Origin: Crotophaga sulcirostris
Taxonomy: Eukaryota; Chordata; Aves; Cuculiformes; Crotophagidae
Reading direction: 5' to 3'
Assembly (NCBI GenBank): GCA_013397455.1
Contig: VYZB01000168.1
Location: forward strand, 1,693,321-1,757,320
Length of the DNA: 64,000 bases
The translations under genes were made by a program, and so were the position numbers. Positions 1 to 11,182 of the stretch are shown piece by piece. The notes beneath the pieces were generated by a model. That model did not search any database, was not told the origin of the DNA, and saw nothing but the letters and a program-made list of their open reading frames with translations. Within the stretch, counting starts at the first letter, position 1. Each line of letters opens with the position of its first letter.

Positions 1-849
1 GTCGTTTTGATCACTGTAATAAACCTGCTCCACACATGGGCCAACTTCAGTTGATTTTCCTTTGCAAGTCCTGTCTTCTACATTCTCTAATTAATCTTAA
101 ACACCTCGAGATGATTATTCACATCCTTATTGTTTCAGACCATCTCTACTTACTGTCATTATTCCTCTTACATCCTAACCCCTATACTCGGGAGAGAGGT
201 TATTCCTTTTTTTTCAAACCATACAACTTGAATGAATTACAGAGTTGCTCTTCATTCAAGTTCCCGATGTCCTCAGTCCAGCTAGCTTTTCCTTATTCAT
301 CAGAAACTGCCCTTTAGAAAGATCCTTTGTTATTATTCTGAATTTATTTAGCTTATTCTTTAATTTCAGTTAAATCAGCCTTCATTCAGATGCTTCTAGT
401 TCTATTTATTTTTTCCACCAGCACATTTATAGTACTCTTAGTTCTTATACATTAAGTAACTTTACAACTTCTCTTTACAACTCAAGGAAAAGTTCAGGAC
501 AGTCTGAATACAGTTGCCTCTAAGCAGAACCAAGCTAAATACTATTTTCCTAATGAGGTGACAATTCAAATTATTAAAAGAAAACATTTCTGGTCCACAG
601 TTATTTACGTGTGATGAATCCAATCATCAGTGCCTAGTTTTCCCCAAGATGTCAGTAAGTTAGTTTTTGTGTTAAAAGGTTTAACAAACCCCAAACAGTG
701 GCTGAAAAATAATTACAAATTAATTTACTGTGGTTCAGATATATTGATTGACATAAAGATAAAAGATATGATTTTTATCCCTGGACTTTGAAATGTCAAG
801 GGTTTCTTACAAAATGGTGTACTGTAGAATCAAACTTACTGAAATAAAA
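1..849. other. Unique AT-rich non-coding sequence
   Basis: No recognisable gene or repeat. The only open frame of note, 36-317 on the plus strand (93 codons), is rich in Leu, Ser and His and matches no family I know; it reads as chance translation of pyrimidine-rich DNA. Confidence 0.5.
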
Positions 850-993
850 CGGGAGGAGCTCAGCTCTTGCCAGAGATGGTTAGTACCATGCCAAATGAAA
901 TCCTTTATGTCTAACAGGAGTTGGCAGGACTCATAGAGAGGGTTTTAAACTAGGTCTGAAGGAGGAGGGGGTGTAACCAGGCTCACCAGAGAT

Positions 994-1685
994 GTGGCTG
1001 TAGAAGGTAAGTCATTATCAAGGGTGAAATCAGTAACCCAACTGAAGCGCATGTACACTAATGCACGCAGTATGGGTAACAAACAAGAGAAGCTGGAAGT
1101 CCTGGTCCAGCAGAAGAGCTATGATATAGTTGCTATCACGGAAACGTGGTGGAATGACTCTTATAACTCGAGTGCTGTCATGGAAGGCTACAAACTCTTC
1201 AGGAGAGACAGGCGTGAGAGGAGGGGTGGAGGGGTGACTCTGTACACTAAAGGAAGCTCTTGATGCCATAGAAGCTGAGATTGGTGATGACCAGACTGAG
1301 TGCCTATGGATAAGAGTCACAGGGGCAATCAATACAGACATCCTAGTTGGAGTATGTTATAGACAGCCCGACCAGGAGGAAGAGGTGGACCAGCTGTTGT
1401 TCAAGCAGCTAAAGGTTACCTCAAGATCAGCTGCCCTTGTTCTTTTATGAGGTTTTAATCTCCCAGATATCTTCTGGGAACTTAACCGAGGGGAAGCAAT
1501 CCAGAAGATTCTTAGAGTGTATCGAGGACTGCTTTTTGTCACAGCTGGTGAATGAGTCTACCAGGGGTGAGGTTCTCCTTGACTTGCTGTTTATAAATAG
1601 AGAAGGGCTGGTGGATGATGTTGTGGTTGGAGGCTGTCTGGGGTGCAGTGACCATGAGATAATAGAGTATTCCGTAACAGTGTAA
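994..1685 (+). pseudogene. CR1 ORF2 endonuclease domain, broken
   Basis: Remnant of the apurinic-type endonuclease that nicks target DNA to prime CR1 insertion. Visible family motifs are TNARSMGNK (metal-binding Asn), AITETWW (catalytic Glu), a CYRQPDQEEE region, and LGCSDHE (C-terminal Asp-His) near 1640-1660. The frame is broken. A one-base shift lies near 1258-1262, where the first frame stops and the next resumes with 'DAIEAEIGDDQTE'. At 1448-1450 the Gly codon of the family's GDFN motif has become TGA, and the following Asp codon reads Gly (GGT, 1451-1453), so a core catalytic residue is also lost. A further shift near 1485-1495 restores the KQSRRFLECIEDCFL segment. The domain cannot be active. 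Confidence 0.9.
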
Positions 1686-1696
1686 CAAGGAAAGGT

Positions 1697-2164
1697 ATGA
1701 ACAGGACGTCCACGCTAGTCTTTCAGCAAACAGATTTCAGATCATTTAAAGAACTAATCAGGAGAGTACCATGGGAAATAGTTCTTAAAAGCCAGGGGGC
1801 CCGGGAAGTCTGGATGTATTTCAAGAATGAAATCTTGAAGGTGCAGGAGCGGGCTGTCTCGATGTGCCATAAGATGAGTCGTAGGGGCAGACGGCCGGCC
1901 TGGATGAGTGAGGAGCTTCTGAAAGAGCTAAGTAAGAAAAAGAGGAAGTATTGCCTCTGGAAAGAAGGGAAGGTAAGTCAGGTTATGTTCAAAGATACTG
2001 TTAAGTTGTGTAGGAAGAAAATTGGGGAGGCAAAAGCCCAGCGGGAGCTCAAATTGGCCACTTCTGTTAAGGATAATAATAACTGTTTTGTAAATATATT
2101 AATGGCAGAAAGAAGGGCAGCAACGACCTCCACTCCTTGTTGGATGTGGAGAGAAATACAGTAA
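1697..2164 (+). pseudogene. CR1 ORF2 linker between endonuclease and RT
   Basis: An open stretch of 155 codons for the basic, helical segment that joins the endonuclease and reverse transcriptase in CR1 ORF2. Typical phrases are RRVPWEIVLKSQGAREVW, FKNEILKVQERAVSMCHK and RRPAWMSEELL, followed by a Lys/Arg-rich helix. The same segment recurs in the 60-kb CR1 copy (VDRVPWEAVLKGEGHQEGW). The apparent Met start is not a real start; the segment belongs to the ORF2 polyprotein and is cut off by frameshifts on both sides. The downstream 'EEKAEVLVAFFTSIFNS' piece lies in another frame near 2170-2220. Confidence 0.88.
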
Positions 2165-2333
2165 CTAAAGATGAGGAAAAGGCTGAGGTACTTGTTGCCT
2201 TTTTCACCTCCATTTTCAACAGTAGGGCAGATTGTTCACTGGACAACTGGTCTTCTAAAGTGGTGGATGGGTCCAGGATGCAGTATAGCCCCCTGTAATC
2301 CAAGAGGAGGAAGTTAGAGATCTGCTGAGCCAC

Positions 2334-3800
2334 TTGGATCCTCATAAGTCTATGGAGCCAGATGGAATCCATCCTAGGGTGATGAGAGAGCTGGCGGATG
2401 AGCTTGCTAAGCTGCTCTCCATCATTTTTCAACAGTCCTGGTTCACTGGAGAGGTCCCAGATGACTGGAAGTTGGCCAATGTGACGCCCATCCACAAGAA
2501 GGGCCATACGGATGATCCAGGTAATTACAGACCTGTCAGCCTGATCTCGGTCCCAGGTAAAATTATGGAGCAGATAATCCTGGGTGCAATCACGAGGCAC
2601 CTGCAGAACAACCAAGAGATCAGGCCCAGCCAGTATGGATTTAGGAGGGATAGGTCCTGCCTGACCAACCTGATCTCCTTTTATGACCGTGTGACTTGCC
2701 TGATAGATGAGAGGAAGGCTGTGGATGTGGTATACCTGGACTTCAGCAAGGCCTTTGACACTGTCTCTCACAGTAGACTCCTGGAGAAGCTGGCAGCCCG
2801 TGGCTTGGACGGGAGCACTCTGTGCTGGGTTAGGAACTGATTGGATGGCCGAGCCCAAAGAGTGGTGGTGAATGGTGTTTCATCCAGTTGGCGGCCGGTC
2901 ACCAGTGGTGTCCCCCAGGGATTGGTGTTGGGCCCGGTCCTGTTTAATATCTTTATTGATGATCTGGATGAGGGGATTGAGTCCATCGTTAGCAAGTTTG
3001 TAGATGATACCAAGCTGGGAGGAAGTGTCGATCTATTAGAGGGGAGGATGGCCCTACAGAGGGACCTGGACAGACTGGAGAGATGGGCTGATTCCAATAG
3101 GATGAGGTTTAATAAGTCCAAATGCCGGGTACTACACTTTGGACACAATAACCCCATGAAAAGCTATAAACTGGGGACAGAAAGGCTGGAGAGTAGTCAG
3201 GCAGAAAGAGACTTGGGGGTGCTGGTAAATAGGAAACCCAACATGAGCCAGCAGTGTGCCCAAGTGGCCAAGAAGGCCAACGGTCTCCTGGCCTGCATCA
3301 GAAATAGTGTGGCCAGTAGGACCAGAGAAGTTATCGTCCCCTTATATTCAGCACTGATTAGGCCACACCTTGAGTACTGTGTGCAGTTCTGGGCCCCTCA
3401 GTTTGAGAAAGATGTCAGGATACTGGAGTGTGTCCAGAGGAAAGTAACAAAGATGGTGAAGGGGCTGGAGCACAAGCCCTGTGAGGAGCGACCTAGGGAG
3501 CTGGGGTTGTTTAGTCTGCAGAAGAGAAGGCTCAGAGGAGACCTTATTGCTCTCTGCAACTACCTAAAAGGAGGTTGTAGTCAGACAGGGGTTGGTCTCT
3601 TCTCTCAGGTGACCAGTGACAGAACTAGAGGACATGGTCTCAAGCTTGGTCAGGGGAGGTATAGGCTTGGTATCAGGAAGAAATTCTTCACTGAAAGGGT
3701 GATTGGGCATTGGAACACGCTGCCTGGGGAGGTGGTGGAATTACCATCCCTGGAGGTGTATAAGAGGAGATTAGATGAGGCACTCAGTGCCATGGTTTAG
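2334..3800 (+). pseudogene. CR1 ORF2 reverse transcriptase, one in-frame TGA
   Basis: Reverse transcriptase and C-terminal region of CR1 ORF2 in one reading frame over about 1.47 kb, broken only by a TGA at 2838-2840. The family has Trp there (NWLDG), so this is a TGG-to-TGA change. RT landmarks in order: PDGIHPRV, NYRPVSL (about 2524-2544), SQYGFRRDRSC, YLDFSKAFDTVSHS (about 2736-2777, first catalytic Asp), TSGVPQG, and FVDDTKLGG (2997 onward). The catalytic box is FVDD where I expect FADD in CR1, a one-codon change beside the two catalytic Asp residues. The C-terminal region contains [47 protein letters not shown] sequence and [13 protein letters not shown], ending in TAG at 3798-3800. It is preserved well enough to suggest recent insertion relative to the other copies, but it is inactive. 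Confidence 0.93.
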
Positions 3801-3890
3801 AAGATGAGTTGGTGTTGGTGTTGGGCTATAGGTTGGACTTGATGATCTCAAAGGTCCTTTCCCACCTTGTAATACTGTGACACTGTAACA

Positions 3891-6221
3891 GAAAAATGCA
3901 ATGATCCCAGTCATTATTATCTTCTATTCCCCACTGTCATATTCAAAGGTGCACAAGTTAAATGACTCTAGAAAATCACATTGCATCTAGAAAAACAGAT
4001 TGCATCTGTTCTTCCAGATTCCATACAATGCTTAACTACTCAGGTGCACCATACACAGACATAAGTAGCTAAAATAACAAGAAGCACATTTTTTAAACAT
4101 TTATGGGCTTGAATTTCAAAAATTAAACATCTGGGATTCTTTTTTTATACACTTGACACTGCTTTTGCAAAGGAACAACACAAAACAAGAAGGAAAAACC
4201 CAGTTACTCTTCTGTTTAAATATAAATGCTCACTTTCCAAGGAACAAGAAAAAAGAAGAAAGAGTGAGGGGCATTGACACCCTCAGGGAAAATTTCATCT
4301 CAAGAGAACTGACCTTTCAGAGAAAGCAAATTAAATTATCTTTCTCATCTTTTACTAGTGCTGTGACATCATTAAAATTCACGTTACATACCAGCATGCT
4401 TTGTTTTGTATTCATAACCTTAAACCAAAATTAATCAGTTGTCACTTAGAGTTAACATATTTGTTAATGGTGCCCAAGCCAAAATATGAATTATCTCAAG
4501 AAGACTAGCTTTTCCATACAATAGCAAAAATGTTGCAGGGGAAAATCTTCCTTATCTTTTATTAATCTTCATAAAATTGGTCCAGAATAGGTTGGACTGA
4601 GGATGAAATTGTTCCTGGATGAAAAGGAAAGTAAGTGTTGTAAAAGTTGTTAAATAAATAGTTTCCTCTGAAGCAATGTAATACTTGGAGGAAAGAAAGT
4701 GTGAGAAGAGTAATCACTGAAAGACCTGCTGCTGTCTTTACTGGGGTCCATTCTACCTCTCTGCTGTGCTTACCCAATGCCCTGCTCTCCTATGACCAGC
4801 TGTTACTGTGATATTTACTATGGAAAATCTCAGAAAAGATCACTTACTGTGTGACGCCTTTATTTAGGAGATCATTTTAGACCTTGGATTTACAAAATAG
4901 TTGGAGACTGATAACAGCGAAACAGTCCTAACACCTCAAGTGCTCAGGCTGTTCATGTAGGTAAAAGAGAGAACTGAACATGATGAGGATAAGTGGGAAA
5001 GTCCATGTGCAAGGTTAGGAGAGCAAAAAGTACAAAAGAGGAAAGAACAAGAAAAGAAAAATCAGTCCCCTTTCAATAAGAGCCCGTATATATAAGAATT
5101 CCTGTTGTTCTCTTTTGAGTTCCAGTCTGTTTAAAAAAAAAAAAAAAAAGGAAAAAAGGAATAGGGATTAGGTTTTGGATTTGTGTGTATATGTGAGAGA
5201 AAGATAAAGGCAGACAGACAGGCAGACAGAGAGAACATACTGTGTGTTTCAGGGAGGACTCTGCCACTGTATGTAAGCCTTTCAGCCTGTAAGTTTTGTG
5301 AAAATTATTTTATATGTCCATACTGCACCTTAGTAAATAGAGACAAAATATACCACTATAGAGAAATAAAGGAAAGAAGATCTTAAAGGATTTCCCCAGA
5401 GTAATAAAGCATGTCAATGAAGAGCTCAGAACCGTGTTAATGTACCTACATCACCAGATGTCCTTCTTTATAATGTTACATATGAGAAAGTAATTCTCAC
5501 AATATAGACTTGATTTCTCCGTGAACAAGATATTTATTTGGTTTTTTTGTAGAACAATCTGTGCCCATTGACGTTAGAAAAACATCCTTTTTTTTAATGA
5601 GAAGAAAGAACTAACATCCAGAGAATGGCCTGTTTATTCTAAACTCACCAATCCCCCCCAAAAAAACAGTTTTCAAACATTAAATTTGTCAGTTTATACT
5701 GTTTGGGTTATCTTAACATCCAGCTTTTTGCCTTCTAATATTTGCACAAGTCTCTCAATTTCAATGGGCACAAAAGTGTTACTATGGGAATAATGATAAT
5801 AAAGACTTCAAATCCCAGTACCACATGAGAAGATGTTCAAGAACAATCAGTTTCTGAAGTTATTTCAGTTGAGATAGAGACTCTGGGTTTTAGTATGTTC
5901 TGAACATCCTTTGAAAATCAAGGTATTTGAAAGCATCAAAAAAAGATCTATTTCCTTAAATCGTATCGCTTTTAGTAATCATTGCCACTGATCTGAAATG
6001 ATGTCTAAAAACTGGTATACAGCAACAATACTGGGGAAGAAGGGCAAGACTGATAAGTTAGTCAGGCTATATTAAGTTCCAAGAAAAAAAGAAATCATAC
6101 AAAATTTAAAAATTTGTAAATGCCTGGAGAGTTTCCTTCTGTACTAGTGTAATAAGTTTTTTGAAAAGAGGACTACAAGGGAAGAATGAATAGTTGATGA
6201 GCAGTACAATTCAGATATCTT
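3891..6221. other. Unique AT-rich non-coding sequence
   Basis: No gene or interspersed repeat recognised. It contains an A-tract near 5133-5149, a short CAGA-type simple repeat (5211-5232) and scattered purine-rich stretches. Open frames here are shorter than 95 codons and dominated by Lys, Asn, Ser and Phe, as expected for random AT-rich DNA. Confidence 0.5.
5211..5232. repeat. Short (CAGA)n-like simple repeat
   Basis: Five or so CAGA-type units with one interruption (cagacagacaggcagacaga). A minor microsatellite. Confidence 0.8.
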
Positions 6222-8122
6222 TACTCTTGTTCATTTTATGTTGCCTCTTGTCCTGTCCCTGGATACCACTGACAAGGGTCTGGTTTCTTTACTCTCTCCT
6301 GTCAGATATTTATACACACAGGTAAGATCCCTCATGAGACTTCTCCAGGATGAACAGTCCTAGTTCTTTTTTGGTATGGCAGGTGTTCTAGTCACTTGAT
6401 TATCTCTGTGGTCTTTTACTGAATACTCTCTATCATGCTCATGTCTCTCTTTTACTGAGGAGCCCAGCAGTGAGCACAGAAGTCTAGATGCGTCACACCA
6501 ATGCTGAACTGAAAGGAGGGGACATCTCCCTTGACCTACTGGCAATTCTCTGCCTAATGCAGCCCAGCAGGTTGTTGGCCTTTGCTACAAGAGCACATTG
6601 CTGGTTTATGGTCAATTTAATGTCAGCAAGACCATCAGGACTTTATCTTCAATGCTGCTTCTCAGCTGATTGTTCCCCATCCTGTGCCAGTACATGAAGA
6701 GTTATTCTTTTCCAGGTGCAGGACCTGTCACTTTCCTTTTTTGAAATTCATGACATTCCTGTCTGTCCATCTCTCTAGCCTCTTGAGATGTCTCTGAATG
6801 AGAGCTCATCCATCAGCACCACGTCATCAGCATGTACTTAACAGTATGGGAGCAAGGGTATGAACACCTGGGCTGCACCACTAGTGACTGACTTCCAGAA
6901 AAACTTCATGATCGGTCATAGAACCATAGAATCATTAAGGCTGGAAAAGACATGAAGTCCAGCTGTCAACCCAACATCACCATGGATACTATACCACAGC
7001 CCAAAGAGCCATGTATGCAAGTCTTTTGAACACCCCAAGGATGGTGACTCCATCACTCCCATGGGGAACCTAGTCCAATTCTTCCCCAAACTTCCAGTAA
7101 AGAAATTTTCCTTAATACACAATCTAAACCTCCCCTGTTGCAGCTTGAGGTCATTTCCTCTCATCCTATTGCCTGTCACTTGGGACAAGAGACCAACACT
7201 CACCTCACTACAACCTCCTTTCAGGTAGTTGTAGAGAGGAATAAAGTCTCCCTTCAGCCTCCTTTTCTCCAGACTAAATGATCCCAGTTCCTTCAGCTGC
7301 TTCTCATGAACGTATAACCCTTTGATCCCAACAGACCAGCCCATTTTCAAGTCACTTTGATTTCCACATACTGACTTCGTGTTTCATCTCTTTGTCTAAG
7401 GGTATTTTAATGGAAACAACACTGAAAATATTTCTAAAGTCAAGATAAATATCATGTGGTCTCAGTTCAACCATCATCTCATAAAAGAAGACTGTGAGAT
7501 TGGTCAGGGTTGATTTCCCCCATGTAAATGCATCTGACTACTTCTGATCGTTTTCTTGTAATTTACTTGGTTTTAGAAGTGATTTCCAGGATTAGTTGTT
7601 TCACCATCTTCCCAGAGATTAAACTAAAGCTTTTCAGTTTGTCATTCCCTGAATCTTCCTTCCTGACCTCTTGATGATAGAAATGTTTTTCTTCTCCTCA
7701 TCAGGAACCTCTTCCCATCTCCACGATCTTTCAAAGATTGTCAAGAGTAGCCTTGCATTGATATTGAAAGGCTCATTCAACAGTTGTGGATGCATTCCAT
7801 TAGGTCCCATGGACTTGTGTGTGTCCAGTCTAATAAAATGTGAAAAAATGAAATCCTACTCTATGGAGAGGAAGTCTTCCCTGCTCCAAATTCTCCTTCT
7901 GATGACAAGGACCTGGGATTCCTGAAGATTGGTCTTACCAGTAAAGAATGAAACAAAGAAAATGTTTAATATTTCTGCCTTTACCATGTTCTTTGTCACT
8001 AGATCTCCATGCCAATTCAGCAGTGGGCCTAGATTTTTCCTAGCCTTCAATTTGCTACTAATATACTTGAAACTTTTCTTGTTGCTTTTCAGATACCCTG
8101 CAGTACGCCAAAGGGAACACAA
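6222..8122 (-). mobile_element. Older CR1 LINE on minus strand, split by a nested CR1
   Basis: Two minus-strand blocks read as one old CR1. The upstream block (8122 down to about 7355) encodes the pre-RT and N-terminal RT region: GPLLNWHGDLVTKNMVKAE, a 'FFVSFFTGKTNLQESQ' phrase and a worn counterpart of YLDFSKAFDTVS (IYLDFRNIFSVVS, near 7430-7470). The downstream block (about 6915 down to 6222) resumes in RT near 'KFFWKSVTSG', equivalent to the family's SSWRPVTSG, and runs through ADDVV, DLS-type and YLQ-type remnants to the C-terminal region. The 3' terminal CR1 signature is missing on the 6222 side. Reading order and spacing fit one element with 6917-7350 inserted in it plus a small loss of RT sequence. 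The alternative is two independent neighbouring fragments. All frames are broken. Confidence 0.82.
6917..7350 (-). mobile_element. CR1 LINE 3' end, minus strand, nested in older CR1
   Basis: The 3' third of a CR1 in reverse orientation. The terminal signature (catagaaccatagaatcattaagg) is at 6917-6940. Moving upstream along the element there is a 3' UTR with 'aaggatggtgactccatcactcccatgggg', then the C-terminal ORF2 region. That reads [45 protein letters not shown] and KENFFTGSLGKNW over about 7000-7350 in one frame. It is 5' truncated near 7345-7350, the usual outcome of incomplete reverse transcription. The 3' UTR type matches the copy at 46225-46590. It lies inside sequence that otherwise reads as one older CR1, so it should be the younger insertion. 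Confidence 0.92.
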
Positions 8123-8559
8123 ATTTACTGTAGGGTATGATTCAAATTTATAATAGCTCTGACAAACTAGTGAATTTATTTAAATTCTTAAACTTTTAAA
8201 CTATTTTTTTTAAAAAACTTAAAAAGGCTTTTCATTTATATTCAGCCTGGAAATGTGTAGGCAAGATGGACAAGTGCATTGAAGTGTTACATAAATATAG
8301 CAAGGGGAACAACGCAACATGTGATTTTCTGGTCCTTAGGAAATAGATATGGCTTAATAGTCAGTTGAGTTGCAAGAAATAAAGTGTGCAAACTTAGTAT
8401 TATGATAAGGGAATTATATATAGAAAGAAGTATTGCAAAGAAGGTATATGAACTCATCCTTCAACTCCTGCAGCTTAGTTTTACTAATTCATGACATCTG
8501 TTGTTTTTAATTTTGGGCTTTTTTAAAATGAATGAGTTGAAATAAATAGTTGTTTTCTG
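8123..8559. other. Unique AT-rich non-coding sequence
   Basis: A/T-rich sequence between two CR1 remnants, with no recognised feature. Confidence 0.5.
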
Positions 8560-8905
8560 TACAGAAAATAGAGAGGGACATTGGAAATTGCCTCAATATA
8601 CAGATGGGGAAAGGAAGAGGATAATTCGTTCACTGTGTAAGATAAGGACTGGGCTTAAAAACTCAGCAAGAAGTTTCACTCTGGACGTCAGATAAACCAT
8701 TCCAATGAAAAGGAGAGTGAAGCACTGAAATCAGCTGTTGGGAATGCTATAGAGGCTCCACCACTGAATTCTTTAAGAATTATTTGAACAGTCTTCTATT
8801 AAAATGATGAAGAAAGATCTGATCCTACCATAGGACAGACAGATGACTTAGATAGTGTCTTCTGATCTTGTAAAGCCACATTTTGATATGATTCTAAGAT
8901 TATAT
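8560..8905 (+). mobile_element. Ancient CR1 3' end remnant
   Basis: Strongly diverged plus-strand CR1 tail. It retains the order of the family's 3' region: 'gtgaagcactgaaatcagctgttgggaatgctatagaggctccaccactgaattctttaag' (8720-8780, cf. 'gaacaggttgcccagagaggttgtggagtctccatcc') and, at the end, 'gatagtgtcttctgatcttgtaaagcc...gattctaag' (about 8855-8905, cf. 'tagatgacctcctgaggtcccttccaacc...gattcta'). It was recognised by pattern only; the left boundary is a guess. Confidence 0.6.
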
Positions 8906-10424
8906 TATATGTGAAAACACGTGCTTAGAGATAAGCGTATGCATAAAGTTTTGCAGGATCAAGATTTATAATATCAAAAGAAATCAGAAATATTGAGGGA
9001 GAAATAGTCTAAAATCTTAGAAGGATAGCTTTCTCACATCTACAGTCCTGTAAACATTTGCTTATTTCAATATATCCCACATCACTGAAATAAAATTATT
9101 TAAATTATTCAAGATCTAAATGTGCTAAAATCCATGCGGGTCCTGTTTGCAGTTAGTTTATGCCTATTAGGTGCTCCAGCCAGCAATAAAGAAGAAAGCA
9201 TCTGGGTACTTGCTAGCTAGAGAATGGCATTGTGTTCACACATCAAAAGCAATAGAAAGAAGGCGTTCATGTTTATAGACTCACTTTTGCATGACAACAC
9301 TTTTTTTCCCCCTTTTATGTAGAGCTGAAGCTCTGAAGATTCCTTTGAAGAAAAAGAATTCTGAAGATAGAAATATCAATGATTAATTTAACCCTTTACT
9401 CCACTAAGCTAAAAATAATTGTGTCCAGATCGACCTCTACTGAATTTTAGGTTACATTAAACTTCACAGAACCTATGAAGAAATGGGGCACAAACCCTAG
9501 CTATTCAATGAGATCTGTTTTCTTATTTATGATGCACTCGTGAAATCCAGTTTTCCACTGCAAAAGAATTTGAATAATATTACTAAACATATTTTTCCTT
9601 TATGTTTTTTTACTCAATAAACTGTATTCTGTAACAGGAAAGTGGATTCATTATTGATTTATTGTTCTTGCTTGCACATCTCTGTTACACAAACATGCAC
9701 AATATGTAGATGCCTGTCACTCAAGTGACCTCTTGCAACTGAGGAAAAGTGATTATTTATGGTCAGGGAATACAGTCTGATTCAATGTAAACCAGTTCAA
9801 CATGACCTATGTGTAGTTTTAAACATATGAATAGTTATAATAGGGTCATCATTGCTATTCAAACACCACTGAATTAAATTGATTTTTCTGATGAATGTAG
9901 TCAGCATCTTAGTTTCTGAGTCCTTATAAAATTTGTTAATCCTTCAGGGGAGAAAAGAATTAAAACCAACCAAACAAACAAACCTCACAGCCTGCCCTTC
10001 CTCTGGATAATCCACTTTAGTACACATACAAATGATGACATACATATATTACATTACATTTTTTGTGTAACTTGTGGTTTTAAAATACCCAGCTAGCTAC
10101 TGACTTATGATGGAGATGCACAGGTCACGGAAGCTGGATCTGAAAGCTGACAGCTGTGGTAGTCTAAGCAGTTGACCATTGCATCAATGAAGGTCTCCTG
10201 CTGCCAGTGTTGGAGTTCATATGGGCTCCCAAAAAGAGGCAGCACAGTATTAAGTTATTGTCCAGAAAACACAGATAGATTGTTCCAGTTCAGCAAATGT
10301 TGTTTGTTGTTATTCCCAGTAGAGAAATGTTATTGCCCTGCACTTTTAAGAAATCTACCATAAAGAGAGCTCTGATCTTGACAAAGTTTCTAATTTTGAC
10401 ATTGATAGGAAAAATTATAATCAT

Positions 10425-10530
10425 AATAATTGCAAAACTACAGTAATGATAACAATAATAGCAATAAGAACAGCAGTGGTGATTTAGTGCGGTGATTTAT
10501 CACAGACGATGAGGGTAATAATAATAACAG
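10425..10530. repeat. AAT/ATAAT-rich degenerate simple repeat
   Basis: Interrupted AAT-type triplets such as 'ataatcataataattg', 'aacaataatagcaataag' and 'gtaataataataacag', consistent with a decayed trinucleotide microsatellite. Confidence 0.6.
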
Positions 10531-11163
10531 CCAGTTCTCTGTGAAAAATTCTGTACTAAATACATGCTTCACAATTATATCCTTTGTTAGACTTGAAAAT
10601 CTATTGGCAATATACTACCCAAATATTGCTTTAAAATATTTATTGACAGCACTGAAAAAAGTAAGTAAATAAATAAAAGAAGCTGTTTGAACCCAAATTT
10701 ATTTGAAACTTAACCCATCTTCCTGGCCTGTGTTCTAGATTCGTATGCAAAAAGCATGACACTGTTAATGGAATGTTAATATATTCTTAAAAGGCTGAGA
10801 AAGTCGCCTTTGAAATGATTTGAAATGAAACAAAAAAAAAAAAGGAAAAGAAAGAGAGCAGAGGAGAAAAAGAACGATAGAGAAAAAGAAATATATATGG
10901 AGAGAAGTAGTTTGATTGTGGGGTGGCAGATATTCCCTAAGGGGAAAGACAGAAGGACTACGAAACAGCTTTTTCCCTTTATCATGCAAGCAATTACTGG
11001 CAATTTGTTCTGGCCAGTAAAACTTCTGATATTATCATGGTTGCTGAGTAATTTATCATCAAAGTTTAATGTGAAAACAGGTGACTGTGTAATCACCAAT
11101 CTAGGAACAGAAATAGAATCGTTATTATTTCTGCCTGAAGAGAGGAGGGTTTTTTTTCGGTCT

Positions 11164-11182
11164 CCCCCACCCCCCACCCCCC
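11164..11182 (-). other. C-run triplet; possible G-quadruplex on minus strand
   Basis: Three C runs of 5, 6 and 6 (11164-11168, 11170-11175, 11177-11182) separated by single A residues. The complementary strand has G runs long enough that splitting one six-base run could supply four G tracts. Folding is an inference. Confidence 0.45.

Larger units (their letters stand above)
850..3890 (+). mobile_element. CR1 LINE retrotransposon, 5'-truncated, with intact 3' end
   Basis: A 3-kb non-LTR retrotransposon of the CR1 clade, which moves by target-primed reverse transcription. In order it carries a short stretch upstream of the endonuclease (about 850-990), an AP-type endonuclease (994-1685), a linker (1697-2164), a reverse transcriptase with C-terminal region (2334-3800), and a 90-bp 3' UTR ending 'gatgatctcaaaggtcc...' plus a short degenerate version of the terminal CR1 repeat near 3870-3890. 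ORF1 and the 5' UTR are absent, which is the usual 5' truncation. It is the best preserved element in the window: the RT half has one stop codon and otherwise an unbroken frame, while the endonuclease half has frameshifts. The 'cactcagtgccatggtttag' tail resembles CR1-J/E of neoavian birds from memory; the subfamily is not confirmed. The left boundary is approximate. Confidence 0.95.

Noticed and set aside
36..317. 93-codon plus-strand frame at the window start
   Set aside because: Low-complexity Leu/Ser/His-rich product of pyrimidine-rich DNA with no family resemblance.
2067..2858. 263-codon open frame on the minus strand
   Set aside because: Exactly antisense to the CR1 reverse transcriptase on the plus strand; its length comes from the coding structure of the LINE.
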